A stretch of 29,069 nucleotides of DNA from an uncultured Lachnospiraceae bacterium. Lineage in GTDB: Bacteria > Bacillota > Clostridia > Lachnospirales > Lachnospiraceae. Each line of letters starts with the position of its first letter. Position 1 is the first letter of the stretch. Location of the stretch: assembly GCA_910585895.1 (NCBI GenBank), contig CAJUHY010000034.1:1-29069 (forward strand), given 5' to 3'. The notes below the pieces were generated by a model. It was not told the DNA's origin and searched no databases. It saw nothing but the letters and a program-made list of their open reading frames with translations. Shown here one piece after another: positions 16,589-25,187 of this stretch. Made by a program: the position numbers and the translations under genes.

Positions 16589-19036
16589 TCAAGGCAGATA
16601 TGTCCATACCCGCACATCCGTCCCCTCCGGTTGTATACGAATCTGCCCTTGTTCCATCGTGAAAAACACCTGGCTTCCCACAGAGCGAAGCCGTCCTACC
16701 GCAGCTTCGCCAGGGTGTCCATAAGAATTCTTCTTGGCGCAGGAAATAACCGTCATCTTAGGGGACAGTTCTTCTACAAATTCCTGGCTGTTAGAATGGT
16801 TAGAGCCATGATGCGCCGCCTTATAAAAATCCACATTTTTTATGCCATACCGTTCTAAACAGTTGTTTTCCAGAAGAGCTTTTTCCTGCTCACTGCCAAT
16901 ATCCCCGGTAAAAATGCCGCTGAACGTGCGGTATTCCACCAACAATGACAGCGAAGCTGCATTCCGGTCTGCGCCGTCTGTTTTCTTCCCTGGTGCAAGC
17001 ACCGTAAAAGATAATTCCCCGGAGCCAAATTCCATGTCCGGCGATACATAAAAAACCTTGCAGCCTGCCTGTTCTGCTTCCTGCAGTAATGATTCCAGGA
17101 CTGTGTCGCGCACCATATATTCTGCCAGAATCAAATATTCCACCGGATATCCCTGACGCAGGACTTCCAGCAAGCCGCTGATATGGTCTGCGTCTCCATG
17201 GCTGACAATCCAGCCTCTGAGCGAGCGTATTCCCCTGGATTTTAGAAAAGGCAGAATCCGGTACTCCCCTATATCTTTCACATTGCTGCTGCCGCCATCG
17301 ACAAAGAAATGCTCCCCATTATCATTCTGAATAAAAATCCCATCTCCCTGTCCCACATCGAGCACGTCAATCTCAAACCGGGATTTCCCACGGACAAAAA
17401 GAAGACAAAAAAGCGCAGCGAAAATACCTATGAGATATCGTCTCTGACTGCTGCACCAGATAAGGTACAAACAGACACACAGAACTATATAGTAAAAGGC
17501 TATAAATTGCAAAGACGGTTTTCCAGTTATAAACACTGCGCCCGGCAAACGCAAAATTACGCGGCAGATATGTTCATTCAATGACAGCAGCCAACCGGCC
17601 GGTTCTAAAAATACTGTCCCCAGAAACGGCTCCAGCGTTCCTAACAAACCGCCAAGAATTCCCAATGACAGCAGCCAACCCATAAAGGGCAGGATACAGA
17701 CATTGGCCAGAATACTGTAGGTTGGGATTTCACAGTAAAAATATAATGACAAAGGCAAAGTGGCAAGCTGGATACAAATACTGACAGACAAGACGTCCAT
17801 CCATTTATCTGCCATTTTATGTAATATAAAGAACCTTGGGTTCTTCTGCACATCTTCTTCTTTTTCCTGCCCCTTCTTTGCTCCGCGAATAACTGTCCAA
17901 ATTACAGACACTCCCAGCACCGCCCCATAAGAGAAAAGAAACCCGGCATAATCCAACAAAAAGGGATTTTCCCATAACTGTGCCATCGCGCAAATTGAAA
18001 GCGCCGTAAGAGAATCGTAAGTATAACCCACTACCTGCGCCGCCATCATTAAGGCAAACATACCTATGGCGCGTACAGTGGAAACCTCCATACCAGAAAA
18101 AATACCAAAACTATAGATAACAAATGCTGACAGCAGTGCATTCCATTTACGGGGACAGCCAATTTTCTGCAAACAAGAGAACACGCCCATACCTAAAAGC
18201 GAGACATGCAGACCGGAAATGGCAAGGATATGGGAAATTCCGGCAGACCGGTATAAGTCCTTGATATCTGCCAAAAGCAACGTCTTTACCCCTAATGCCA
18301 TGTCTGCCATCACCCCGGCATCCTGCGCATTCATAGAGGCTGCAAACACCTCCTGCATTCTCACCCTTATTGCTTCCAAAGCAACAGCATACCTGTCTAT
18401 ACTGCCGGAAATCTGTATTTGTGAATCCGCATAGACCCTAAAATCCCATTTTCTGCTCTGTTGATATTGTTTTTCGTTGAAATTCCCTTCATTACGGGAT
18501 ATCTGAAACGGCGTATATTTGCCGGTAACTTTAAGAATATTGCCCGGCTGATACCGAACATCCTGACTATACATAAGAATCCCAAAAGCGGGATAAGCTT
18601 TGCCACCCAGATAGACCTGGGTGTCTGTAAGATAATAAATAACCTGTACATTTTGCGTCTCTGTACCCTGTACTGCTTCGTCCTGCGCAGACTGTTCTGT
18701 GTCCCCTGACGCCCTGCCCTGCAAAGAGGACTGTTGCCTGCGAAGAACCCTGCCCTGCACAACGATGGTATCGCCAACTGAAAGCTCTTTCTCCCATCGC
18801 TCTCTCACATTTTGCTGTGACTGCACACGGGCGCTTCCGCCAACAAACAAAACAATACAGAAAAACACTCTTACACAGGCTGTACACCAAGCATGTTCCC
18901 TCAGACGAACCACAGCCGCCGCCACAGCCGCCAGCAGACAAAAGAGCATCATTACAAACCACCACTGCTGGCTTCTGCCGTACAACATACCCAGTATCAG
19001 AGACACACACAGACAACATATGGTCCGTCTAATCAC
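16589..19036 (-). CDS. comEC: ComEC/Rec2 DNA-uptake channel
   Basis: 815-aa polytopic membrane protein that carries single-stranded DNA across the membrane in natural competence. It has N-terminal helices (about 1-70), an extracellular OB-like segment (about 85-215), the Competence domain beginning at 'GISHILAISGLHVSLLG' with many helices (about 265-545), and a C-terminal metallo-beta-lactamase-like domain ('DVLDVGQGDG', 'SHGDADHISG', 'AAHHGSNHSN'). The metal-binding motif HxDxDH appears as HGDADH. A Gln/Ser-rich insertion (about 100-125) lies in the OB region. The start is GTG, overlapping the GerMN stop by 4 bp (GTGA), with GGAGG 6 nt upstream. The gene is full length. Confidence 0.96.
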   Translation of the reverse strand: MIRRTICCLCVSLILGMLYGRSQQWWFVMMLFCLLAAVAAAVVRLREHAWCTACVRVFFCIVLFVGGSARVQSQQNVRERWEKELSVGDTIVVQGRVLRRQQSSLQGRASGDTEQSAQDEAVQGTETQNVQVIYYLTDTQVYLGGKAYPAFGILMYSQDVRYQPGNILKVTGKYTPFQISRNEGNFNEKQYQQSRKWDFRVYADSQIQISGSIDRYAVALEAIRVRMQEVFAASMNAQDAGVMADMALGVKTLLLADIKDLYRSAGISHILAISGLHVSLLGMGVFSCLQKIGCPRKWNALLSAFVIYSFGIFSGMEVSTVRAIGMFALMMAAQVVGYTYDSLTALSICAMAQLWENPFLLDYAGFLFSYGAVLGVSVIWTVIRGAKKGQEKEEDVQKNPRFFILHKMADKWMDVLSVSICIQLATLPLSLYFYCEIPTYSILANVCILPFMGWLLSLGILGGLLGTLEPFLGTVFLEPAGWLLSLNEHICRVILRLPGAVFITGKPSLQFIAFYYIVLCVCLYLIWCSSQRRYLIGIFAALFCLLFVRGKSRFEIDVLDVGQGDGIFIQNDNGEHFFVDGGSSNVKDIGEYRILPFLKSRGIRSLRGWIVSHGDADHISGLLEVLRQGYPVEYLILAEYMVRDTVLESLLQEAEQAGCKVFYVSPDMEFGSGELSFTVLAPGKKTDGADRNAASLSLLVEYRTFSGIFTGDIGSEQEKALLENNCLERYGIKNVDFYKAAHHGSNHSNSQEFVEELSPKMTVISCAKKNSYGHPGEAAVGRLRSVGSQVFFTMEQGQIRIQPEGTDVRVWTYLP

Positions 19037-20031
19037 TCAACCCCTCCTGCGGTGTCTACCACCTGCTCTTTGCCCTCTTTTATCTGCTTCTCCTGGGTCT
19101 GTGCGGTCTCATCCATATAATCCAGATTCCGCTCAAACATGGTGTTTAATTCTAATTTCTGCCGATAACGACGATTGCTGTCCCCGTTTACTGATATCTG
19201 CACCTTATTGACACTGGTCAGTTCTGTCAGGGAATTTACAATGGAATAGATAACCACAGGTTCTGCAATCTCATAATTCTGATTGAGAAATCCCTCATCA
19301 AGATTCACGAAACACACGCCGTCCACCACCGACACATTTACCAATTTCGTGCCATCTGGAATTGCTGAACGCCCATCGTCTCCCTGAGGGCCTTTCAACA
19401 GCTGCTCCATCACAAGTTTCTCCAGTGAAATATTGCTGCTGTAATGAATCTCCTGCACCTCCTGTAAAAGCGCCGTTCCTTCGGGATTGGAAAAATACAG
19501 AGTAATGTTCGCTGTCTGGATGGTATTAATCTGTTCCCCTGGGTTTTCAATAAAACTCTCTTCTGTCATCAGACCGACCAGCTTTCCCTCATCATCTACC
19601 AACGGCGAATCACCTACATAAAACGAGATACAATCCACGCCTTTTATCTGCGTCAATGTCCTGACAACTGCGGCCCGGCAAAGAACCTCCTCAATATTGT
19701 CCATCTCAAGATAAGCGCTGTTGAAATAGAGATACAGCTGACCATCCTCCAACCTCCAGGAATCCAGCCTTACCTGTTTGGGAATCGGTCGGTGATAATC
19801 TAAATAATCTCCATCTTCTTCCCAGCACAGTCTCTCTAAAAATTCCTTTATCATGTTTTGCGTTTCCTGTTCCTGCGGTTCATAGCCTTCAGCAACTGTC
19901 TTCGTCTTATCTGCATTTATATAGTAAATATAATAGTCTGAAACTTCCTCCCTAGCGCTCTCACAGCCTGCAAGCAAAACCGCAAGCAATGATATGCTTA
20001 CCAGGAGCCGTGTATGTTTTACTAGTTTCAT
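19033..20031 (-). CDS. GerMN-domain lipoprotein
   Basis: 332 aa. The signal peptide ends in a lipobox (VLLAGC, Cys about residue 24), so it should be anchored on the outer face of the membrane. Two GerMN-type domains are visible: about 40-165 ('LYLYFNSAYLEMD', 'VVRTLTQIKGVDCISFYV') and about 175-305 ('TLYFSNPEGTALL', 'VCFVNLDEGFLNQ', 'VYSIVNSLTELTSVNKVQISVNG'). GerM in Bacillus acts in sporulation and germination; GerMN lipoproteins also pair with histidine kinases. It begins 4 bp inside the kinase gene and its end overlaps comEC, so it sits between sensor and competence genes. The C-terminal tail is Glu/Lys/Gln-rich and probably disordered. Confidence 0.9.
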   Translation of the reverse strand: MKLVKHTRLLVSISLLAVLLAGCESAREEVSDYYIYYINADKTKTVAEGYEPQEQETQNMIKEFLERLCWEEDGDYLDYHRPIPKQVRLDSWRLEDGQLYLYFNSAYLEMDNIEEVLCRAAVVRTLTQIKGVDCISFYVGDSPLVDDEGKLVGLMTEESFIENPGEQINTIQTANITLYFSNPEGTALLQEVQEIHYSSNISLEKLVMEQLLKGPQGDDGRSAIPDGTKLVNVSVVDGVCFVNLDEGFLNQNYEIAEPVVIYSIVNSLTELTSVNKVQISVNGDSNRRYRQKLELNTMFERNLDYMDETAQTQEKQIKEGKEQVVDTAGGVE

Positions 20032-21455
20032 GTAGTACCTCCAATGTAATTCAGCGGTATGCGGACTGTGAAAACCGTTCCCTCACCCTCTTTACTATGC
20101 GCTTTAATAGCGCCGCGATGCTTGAGTACGGCATTCCTTGTGATTGCAAGACCCAATCCTGTTCCGCCAATCTCCCTGGAATGGGATTTGTCCACCCGGA
20201 AAAATCTTTCGTAAATATGCTCTAAATATTCTTCTGGAATTCCAACCCCGGAATCTTCCACACGCACAAAGAAATATTTATGGTCAGCATTTAAAGACAC
20301 ATGTACCCAGCCATCCTTCTTGTTATACTTGATGGCGTTCTCCACCAGGTTATTCAATGCCAGCGACAGCTTCACCTCGTCTACCTCAGCGCTGACAGGA
20401 CGGAAACTCTCTAATACAAGTTCAATATTTTGCTTCTCTGCAATGGGGCGCAGGCGCTTCAGAATCATCTCTAATAACTCATTGATATTCACAACAGAAA
20501 TGTTCAATTCCCCTGCTGCTTTATCCATTTTTACCAGAGACAGCAAATCATTGATAATCTTATTTTCCCGCTCAATCTCCTCTGCAATATCGCTCATAAA
20601 TTCCTTATACAGTTCTACCGGCACATCCTCCTGCCCTAACAGGGAATCCGCAAGCACTTTCATGGAGGTCAGAGGCGTTTTTAGTTCGTGAGACACATTT
20701 GACACAAACTCCTGCCTCGAATTATCTATCCCCCGCATTCGGCCCAGCATTTCATTAAAAGCATCTGATATTGCTTCCGTCTCCGTATAGTCAGAAATCA
20801 TCAGTTCATCTTCTTCATTCTCCGCCTGAATTTCCTCTAAAGATTTCGTCATCTTCTTAAAAGGCAGCACCAGGCGGCGCGCCCAGAAAAATGCAACAGC
20901 CAAAATTATGACCGCATTTACCATCTCGATTATCTGCACATTCTTCTTCAGATAATCGTAATTCATCATGATACTGTCCGTAGACACGCTCACCAGCATA
21001 ACGCCCAAAGATTCCTTGGTATCCGTATTTTTCAGGGGAACAGCCAGTTCAATATAACGGCTGTCCGGATCATACTTGCTGATTTCCTCTCCCTGAAAAC
21101 TCTTTACCACTTCCCCGGAGATGATAGTCTTGCCAGTATCAATGCCGTATGTGTCTTTAACAATTTGAAAATGCCTATTGATTACCATAATCCTGCCATC
21201 ATAGATATTGGAAATCTGATCTAACTGGGCATTGATAATTTCCATAGACAAATCTGCCATATAATTATAGGTAACCACCTGGTTCGCCAAAATCTTCGTC
21301 TGACTTAAAACATCAATGCTGCGGTTAGAAACAGCACGATTCTCATAGGTGGCAAGAATTCCAAAACGCAACGCAATATTGGGAAGAATCCCAATCATTA
21401 CAATAATCAAGAACAGCCTGAATTTCAGGCTGTGGATAAACTTTAACTTCTTCAT
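20028..21455 (-). CDS. membrane sensor histidine kinase (WalK/PhoR-like)
   Basis: About 475 aa from the ATG at 21455 (GGAG 6-7 nt upstream). An in-frame ATG at 21488 overlaps the regulator stop but lacks a ribosome site. It has membrane helix 1 (about 13-35), an extracytoplasmic sensor of about 130 residues with a Cache/PAS-like look, membrane helix 2 (about 172-192), HAMP (about 193-245), HisKA with phosphoacceptor His in 'FVSNVSHELKTPLTS', and HATPase with N-box 'NNLVENAIKYN', 'DSGVGIPEEY' and 'GGTGLGLAI'. It should phosphorylate the response regulator encoded just upstream. The signal is unknown. Confidence 0.93.
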   Translation of the reverse strand: MKKLKFIHSLKFRLFLIIVMIGILPNIALRFGILATYENRAVSNRSIDVLSQTKILANQVVTYNYMADLSMEIINAQLDQISNIYDGRIMVINRHFQIVKDTYGIDTGKTIISGEVVKSFQGEEISKYDPDSRYIELAVPLKNTDTKESLGVMLVSVSTDSIMMNYDYLKKNVQIIEMVNAVIILAVAFFWARRLVLPFKKMTKSLEEIQAENEEDELMISDYTETEAISDAFNEMLGRMRGIDNSRQEFVSNVSHELKTPLTSMKVLADSLLGQEDVPVELYKEFMSDIAEEIERENKIINDLLSLVKMDKAAGELNISVVNINELLEMILKRLRPIAEKQNIELVLESFRPVSAEVDEVKLSLALNNLVENAIKYNKKDGWVHVSLNADHKYFFVRVEDSGVGIPEEYLEHIYERFFRVDKSHSREIGGTGLGLAITRNAVLKHRGAIKAHSKEGEGTVFTVRIPLNYIGGTT

Positions 21456-21480
21456 CTTTTTCTCCGCTGGTATGTGGCGG

Positions 21481-22170
21481 CTAGCCATGGTAATAATAGC
21501 CTACGCCCCACTTGGTATGCACATATTTGGGATCGCTGGGTTTCTCCTCAATCTTCTCCCTCAGACGCCTTACATGCACATCCACGGTACGGACATCCCC
21601 CGGATATTCAGAGCCCCATACCAAATTTAAAAGTTTCTCCCTGCTATATACTTTGTTGGGATTCAAAACCAGAATTGCCAGCAAATCAAATTCCCTTGCC
21701 GTAACATTGATTTCATTTCCCAAAATAAACAGGCGGCGGCTCTCACAGTCGAGACGCAAATCTCCGTTCTCTACGATTTTGAGGTTCTCCTCCTTCTTCG
21801 GTTTCGGGGAAGTCCTTCTCATTATCGCCTTAATCCGCGCCTTTACCTCCAGAATGTTAAACGGCTTTGTAATATAGTCATCTGCGCCGTATTCCAGACC
21901 TAGAATCTTATCCATATCATCCCCTTTGGCTGTCAGCATGACAACCGGTACTGTGGAAAATTCCCGAATCTGCTGGCACACCTCAAACCCATCCATCTTA
22001 GGCAGCATGATGTCCAAAAGTATCATGTCATAAGTATTCTCTGTTGCAAGCCTGAGGGCTTCCTCGCCGTCATAAGCGCAGTCCACCTCCATTCCGTCCT
22101 GCTCCAGGCTGAAACGGATTCCTTTCACTATCAATTTTTCATCATCGACTACAAGAACCTTTTTTGCCAT
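21481..22170 (-). CDS. OmpR-family response regulator
   Basis: 229 aa. Receiver domain residues 1-115: acidic pair 'VVDDEK', phosphoacceptor Asp in 'MILLDIMLP', Thr in 'MLTAKG' and Lys in 'YITKPFN'. A winged-helix DNA-binding domain follows (about 130-227) with 'LTAREFDLLAILVLNPNKVYSREKLL'-type sequence and 'VDVHVRRLREKIE'. It resembles WalR/PhoP-type regulators. Its ribosome site GAGGTG overlaps the comEA stop, so translation is probably coupled. Partner: the downstream kinase. Confidence 0.95.
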   Translation of the reverse strand: MAKKVLVVDDEKLIVKGIRFSLEQDGMEVDCAYDGEEALRLATENTYDMILLDIMLPKMDGFEVCQQIREFSTVPVVMLTAKGDDMDKILGLEYGADDYITKPFNILEVKARIKAIMRRTSPKPKKEENLKIVENGDLRLDCESRRLFILGNEINVTAREFDLLAILVLNPNKVYSREKLLNLVWGSEYPGDVRTVDVHVRRLREKIEEKPSDPKYVHTKWGVGYYYHG

Positions 22171-22179
22171 TCTTTCACC

Positions 22180-22845
22180 TCATTGAACTTTGACGTAATC
22201 TTCTATTTTTGAAAACACGCCTTCTTTAATCCCTTCTATTTTCATCAAATCTTCAATCTGTGCAAAACTGCCGTTCATCTCGCGCCAGGCTATAATACCC
22301 GCCGCTTTTGCCGCGCCGATTCCCGGAAGTTCCATTAACTCTTCCTTGGTGGCCGTGTTGAGATTCACCTTTCCATCGTCCTTATCTCCCATATCCGCAG
22401 ATGGATTTCCCAACACATTCTCCTGAGAAGCAAACTCCCCGGCTGTCATCACCCAAATCATCTCCCCATCCTTCACAGGCTGTGCCTGATTCACAGACCT
22501 GGGCTCTGCTTTCTCCGTCAATCCTCCGGCAAGTTCCACTGCCTGAAATACTCTGCTGCCCTCCGGCAGGGCATAGACTCCAGGATGCATGACTGCACCT
22601 GACACCTGTACATAAATTAACGGCTGTAAATCCTCAACGGAAGCCGTATCTTTGCCAGAACCATGTTCCGGTACGTCTGTATCAGCCATATCAGCCTCTT
22701 TCTGCTGCTCCTTTCCGCCATCTTCCTCCTGTAATATTTCTTCTGTCTCAGACAGCAGCAGACCATCTTCCTGATCCTGCCCGCCACATCCTGCTGCAAG
22801 CATAATGAACATCAGAATGAATATGATTTTCCATTTAAACTTCAA
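22180..22845 (-). CDS. comEA: ComEA-like DNA-binding lipoprotein
   Basis: 221 aa. The N-terminal signal with a lipobox-like MLAAGC predicts lipid anchoring, whereas Bacillus ComEA uses a transmembrane anchor. An acidic linker (about 25-70) is followed by an SLBB domain (about 75-135, 'VYVQVSGAVMHPGVYALPEGSRV' region) and then a double helix-hairpin-helix DNA-binding domain (about 160-221, 'NLNTATKEELMELPGIGAAKA'). In the family it binds incoming double-stranded DNA and hands it to ComEC, which is encoded in the same operon. It is the first gene of the cluster; the stop lies 9 nt before the regulator start. Confidence 0.93.
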   Translation of the reverse strand: MKFKWKIIFILMFIMLAAGCGGQDQEDGLLLSETEEILQEEDGGKEQQKEADMADTDVPEHGSGKDTASVEDLQPLIYVQVSGAVMHPGVYALPEGSRVFQAVELAGGLTEKAEPRSVNQAQPVKDGEMIWVMTAGEFASQENVLGNPSADMGDKDDGKVNLNTATKEELMELPGIGAAKAAGIIAWREMNGSFAQIEDLMKIEGIKEGVFSKIEDYVKVQ

Positions 22846-22906
22846 ACTTTTCCCACCTTTCTATCTATTGGCGGATGAGAAAAGCCTTATTCACGAATCT
22901 GCTCTT

Positions 22907-22935
22907 ATTGTAACGAAATTTTTCGTTTATTACAA
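22907..22935 (-). promoter_or_regulatory. comEA operon promoter with dyad in the spacer
   Basis: On the minus strand, -35 TTGTAA (22930-22935), a 17-bp spacer and -10 TACAAT (22907-22912). A perfect inverted repeat, AACGAAA-TT-TTTCGTT (22912-22927), occupies the spacer. A related half-site, TTACGAAA, lies upstream at 22952-22959. An operator in this position would regulate by promoter occlusion or by MerR-like distortion. Which regulator binds is unknown. Confidence 0.5.
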
Positions 22936-22986
22936 GAGGTTTTTCATAATGTTACGAAATCATTAAGAAAATGCGAAAAAATATAC

Positions 22987-23043
22987 TTGACATTTCCCCC
23001 AAAAGAAGCTATTGTGTTATTTATATAGTACAATAATACACAA
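22987..23043 (+). promoter_or_regulatory. promoter and probable operator of the gntR-ABC operon
   Basis: -35 TTGACA (22987-22992), a 17-bp spacer and -10 TATTGT (23010-23015). An imperfect dyad covers the -10 and start site: ATTGTGTTATT (23011-23021) against AATAATACACAA (23032-23043). Its position and GT...AC ends suit autoregulation by the YtrA-type GntR protein encoded 28 bp downstream. Confidence 0.6.
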
Positions 23044-23071
23044 GTCCATGATATGGAAGCGAGGTGATTAA

Positions 23072-23458
23072 ATGCCGTGGAATTTGGATTCTGACCGACC
23101 TATCTTTATCCAAATCATTGAAAAAATCCAGATGGATATCATTTCCGGTCAATACGCCCCGGGAGATAAGCTGCCTTCTGTCCGTGAACTCGCCCAGGAA
23201 GCCTCGGTTAATCCGAACACAATGCAAAAAGCTCTCTCAGAACTGGAGCGGACCGGACTAGTCTATTCTCAGAGAACCAGCGGAAGATATATTACGGAGG
23301 ATACAGCCATGATTGCGGAATTAAAATCAACATTAGCCAAAGATATTGTGACACAATTTTTAGATAAAATGTTCAGACTCGGCATACCGGAAGAAGAAGT
23401 AATTCCCTTTATTTCTAAAATTATCGAAGGAGACGACCATGACACTGTTAGAATGTAA
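23072..23458 (+). CDS. GntR-family transcriptional regulator (YtrA subfamily)
   Basis: 128 aa. The N-terminal winged helix-turn-helix (about 8-75) has the family signature 'PIFIQIIEKIQMDIISGQYAPGDKLPSVRELA' and 'VNPNTMQKALSELERTGLV'. The C-terminal tail is only ~50 residues, too short for a FadR/HutC ligand domain, which is what defines the YtrA group. Such regulators usually repress an adjacent ABC operon and themselves. Here the stop overlaps the ABC ATPase start by 20 bp. GAGGTGA precedes the ATG. Confidence 0.93.
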   Translation: MPWNLDSDRPIFIQIIEKIQMDIISGQYAPGDKLPSVRELAQEASVNPNTMQKALSELERTGLVYSQRTSGRYITEDTAMIAELKSTLAKDIVTQFLDKMFRLGIPEEEVIPFISKIIEGDDHDTVRM

Positions 23459-24134
23459 AAATCTTACCAAAAAATATGGAAAACATACCGCGCTTAACGA
23501 CATCAGCCTGCAGATTGACGGCGGACATATCATCGGGCTCTTAGGTCCCAACGGCAGCGGCAAGACCACATTGATTAAACTGATAACAGGGCTGCTTTGC
23601 CCCACTGCCGGCAGCGTGTATGTCAAGGAGGAGCCCATAGGTCCGGCCAGCAAAAATCTTATCTCCTATCTGCCTGACCACTCCTATTTAAACGGCAACC
23701 TGAAGGTGCGGGAAATAATTGATTTCTTTGCGGACTTTTACGAAGACTTTGATTCTCTGCGCGCCTACGACATGATGGCAAAACTGCAGATTAATCCATG
23801 CCAGAAACTTAAAACGCTGTCTAAAGGTGCACAGGAAAAAGTACAGCTTATCTTAGTGATGAGCCGTCATGCCAGCCTGTATATTCTGGATGAACCCTTA
23901 GCAGGCGTAGATCCTGCTGCCAGAGATTATATCCTGGATACGATTCTCTCAAACTATGATGAAGACTCCTCCATCCTCATTTCCACCCATTTAATTTCAG
24001 ACATTGAGAACATATTGGATGGGGTGATTTTTATTAAAGATGGTCTTTTACACACTCACGCCCTTGTGGATGAACTGCGCGAACAGGACCGCAAATCAAT
24101 TGACACTATTTTCCGGGAGGTATTCAAATGTTAA
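23439..24134 (+). CDS. ABC transporter ATP-binding protein
   Basis: 231 aa cytoplasmic ATPase. Walker A GPNGSGKTT (about residues 33-41), degenerate signature 'LSKGAQEKVQLILVMSR' (SKGAQ in place of SGGQ), Walker B 'LYILDEPLAGVDPAARD' and H-loop 'STHLISD' are visible. The SKG-type signature is common among YtrB/EcsA-like exporters. AAGGAG lies 6 nt before the ATG, inside the end of the gntR gene. It overlaps the permease gene by 7 bp. The substrate is unknown; operons of this kind often respond to cell-envelope antibiotics. Confidence 0.95.
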   Translation: MTLLECKNLTKKYGKHTALNDISLQIDGGHIIGLLGPNGSGKTTLIKLITGLLCPTAGSVYVKEEPIGPASKNLISYLPDHSYLNGNLKVREIIDFFADFYEDFDSLRAYDMMAKLQINPCQKLKTLSKGAQEKVQLILVMSRHASLYILDEPLAGVDPAARDYILDTILSNYDEDSSILISTHLISDIENILDGVIFIKDGLLHTHALVDELREQDRKSIDTIFREVFKC

Positions 24135-24997
24135 AGAAACTACTGAAATATGAATGGAAAGACACCCGAAAATTACTGCTTCCTATCCATTTTGCCATCG
24201 TCCTGATTACGATTATCGGCTGCTTTATACTGAACACCAGCATCTTTGACTCGGAAATGGGTTTTTTGCTTGCCGCCCCCTTGCTGGTCCTCTATATACT
24301 GGCTATCATAACCTTCTCCTGCGTCACTTTGGTCTATTTATATATACGCTTTTACAAAAATCTGTATACGGCAGAGGGTTATCTAATGCATACGCTTCCG
24401 GTTACCCATACGCAGCTATTCCACTCCAAACTTATCATGGGATATTTTTGGTTTTTTCTAAACAGCCTGCTTACAACTATATCAACTACAGCATTGGGAG
24501 CTTCCCTGGGGTTCCATGAAGCATTCAAAGAAATGTCCGGCGAATCCTCAGGGTCTTTCATCGACGATTTCTTTCTTTCCATGGGACAGACTCCGGATAC
24601 CTTCTCATTTGCAGATGTTTTTGGCTTTACACTGCCGATGTTTGTATTTAGCCTGTTCATCATGATACTTGTCTGTTCTTTCTCTTCTGTGCTGATGGGA
24701 TATGTGAGTGTACTTTTGGGACAGAGAATGGAGCGCAACAAATTGGCAGCAACCGTTGGCTTTTATTTTGGCATATATATGGTAATCCAGATTCTTACCT
24801 CACTGGCCGTAGTAATTCCAGAGCTCTTGCTGATGAACAAATATTTGGATGAACCAATGAATTTCTCGACGCAATATATCATGGCAGATAGTTTCCAGAC
24901 GCTCTTCCCGGCTATGATTATCAGCTATCTTTTGATGGATATTATATTTTATATCATCTGCCGGATTCTGGTAAAACGACAGGTCAACCTTGACTAG
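24128..24997 (+). CDS. ABC transporter permease (ABC-2-like)
   Basis: 289 aa with about six hydrophobic helices (roughly 17-37, 46-75, 97-120, 173-200, 210-235, 258-283). The N-terminal 'MLKKLLKYEWKDTRKLLLPI' amphipathic start is characteristic of Firmicute ABC-2-type permeases. It partners with the ATPase immediately upstream, with GGGAGG before the ATG. The loop around residues 130-160 is acidic and Ser/Gly-rich. No terminator is obvious after the stop. Confidence 0.88.
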   Translation: MLKKLLKYEWKDTRKLLLPIHFAIVLITIIGCFILNTSIFDSEMGFLLAAPLLVLYILAIITFSCVTLVYLYIRFYKNLYTAEGYLMHTLPVTHTQLFHSKLIMGYFWFFLNSLLTTISTTALGASLGFHEAFKEMSGESSGSFIDDFFLSMGQTPDTFSFADVFGFTLPMFVFSLFIMILVCSFSSVLMGYVSVLLGQRMERNKLAATVGFYFGIYMVIQILTSLAVVIPELLLMNKYLDEPMNFSTQYIMADSFQTLFPAMIISYLLMDIIFYIICRILVKRQVNLD

Positions 24998-25018
24998 AAA
25001 ACAGCAATTTATTATAGT

Positions 25019-25140
25019 CCGTAATGATTTTCATGACGTCAAATGTTGCGGCTGCCCCCCTCTTATTATAACAGTACAAAATCTGTATTGCCATACGATA
25101 TAGCGCAAATTATTCTTTACTGCAAATCGCATGGAAAATT
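25019..25140. other. gap after the ABC operon; few signals
   Basis: No gene recognised. A stretch (25019-25034, CCGTAATGATTTTCAT) resembles the 36-bp repeat units at 25261-25328. A minus-strand TTATAAT (about 25066-25072) has only a poor -35. The G-rich run near 25056-25062 is unexplained. Confidence 0.3.
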
Positions 25141-25178
25141 GAATGCCTCCCTTCTATAATCTTGACATAGAGGGGAGG
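25132..25178 (+). promoter_or_regulatory. promoter with 12-bp dyad for the 19-codon ORF
   Basis: -35-like TGGAAA (25132-25137), a 17-bp spacer and perfect -10 TATAAT (25155-25160). A long inverted repeat overlaps it: CCTCCCTTCTAT (25146-25157) and ATAGAGGGGAGG (25167-25178), 11 Watson-Crick pairs plus one G-T, 9-nt loop. With initiation near 25167 it would be a DNA operator covering the -10 and start site. In a longer transcript from upstream, the same arms would form an RNA hairpin hiding the GGGGAGG ribosome site. Confidence 0.5.
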
Positions 25179-25187
25179 TGTTCTGCA

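Noticed and set aside
25162..25167. TTGACA just upstream of the 19-codon ORF as a -35 box
   Set aside because: The matching -10 would fall on the ORF's ATG, and the box lies in the loop of the dyad. The TATAAT at 25155-25160 is the better promoter element.
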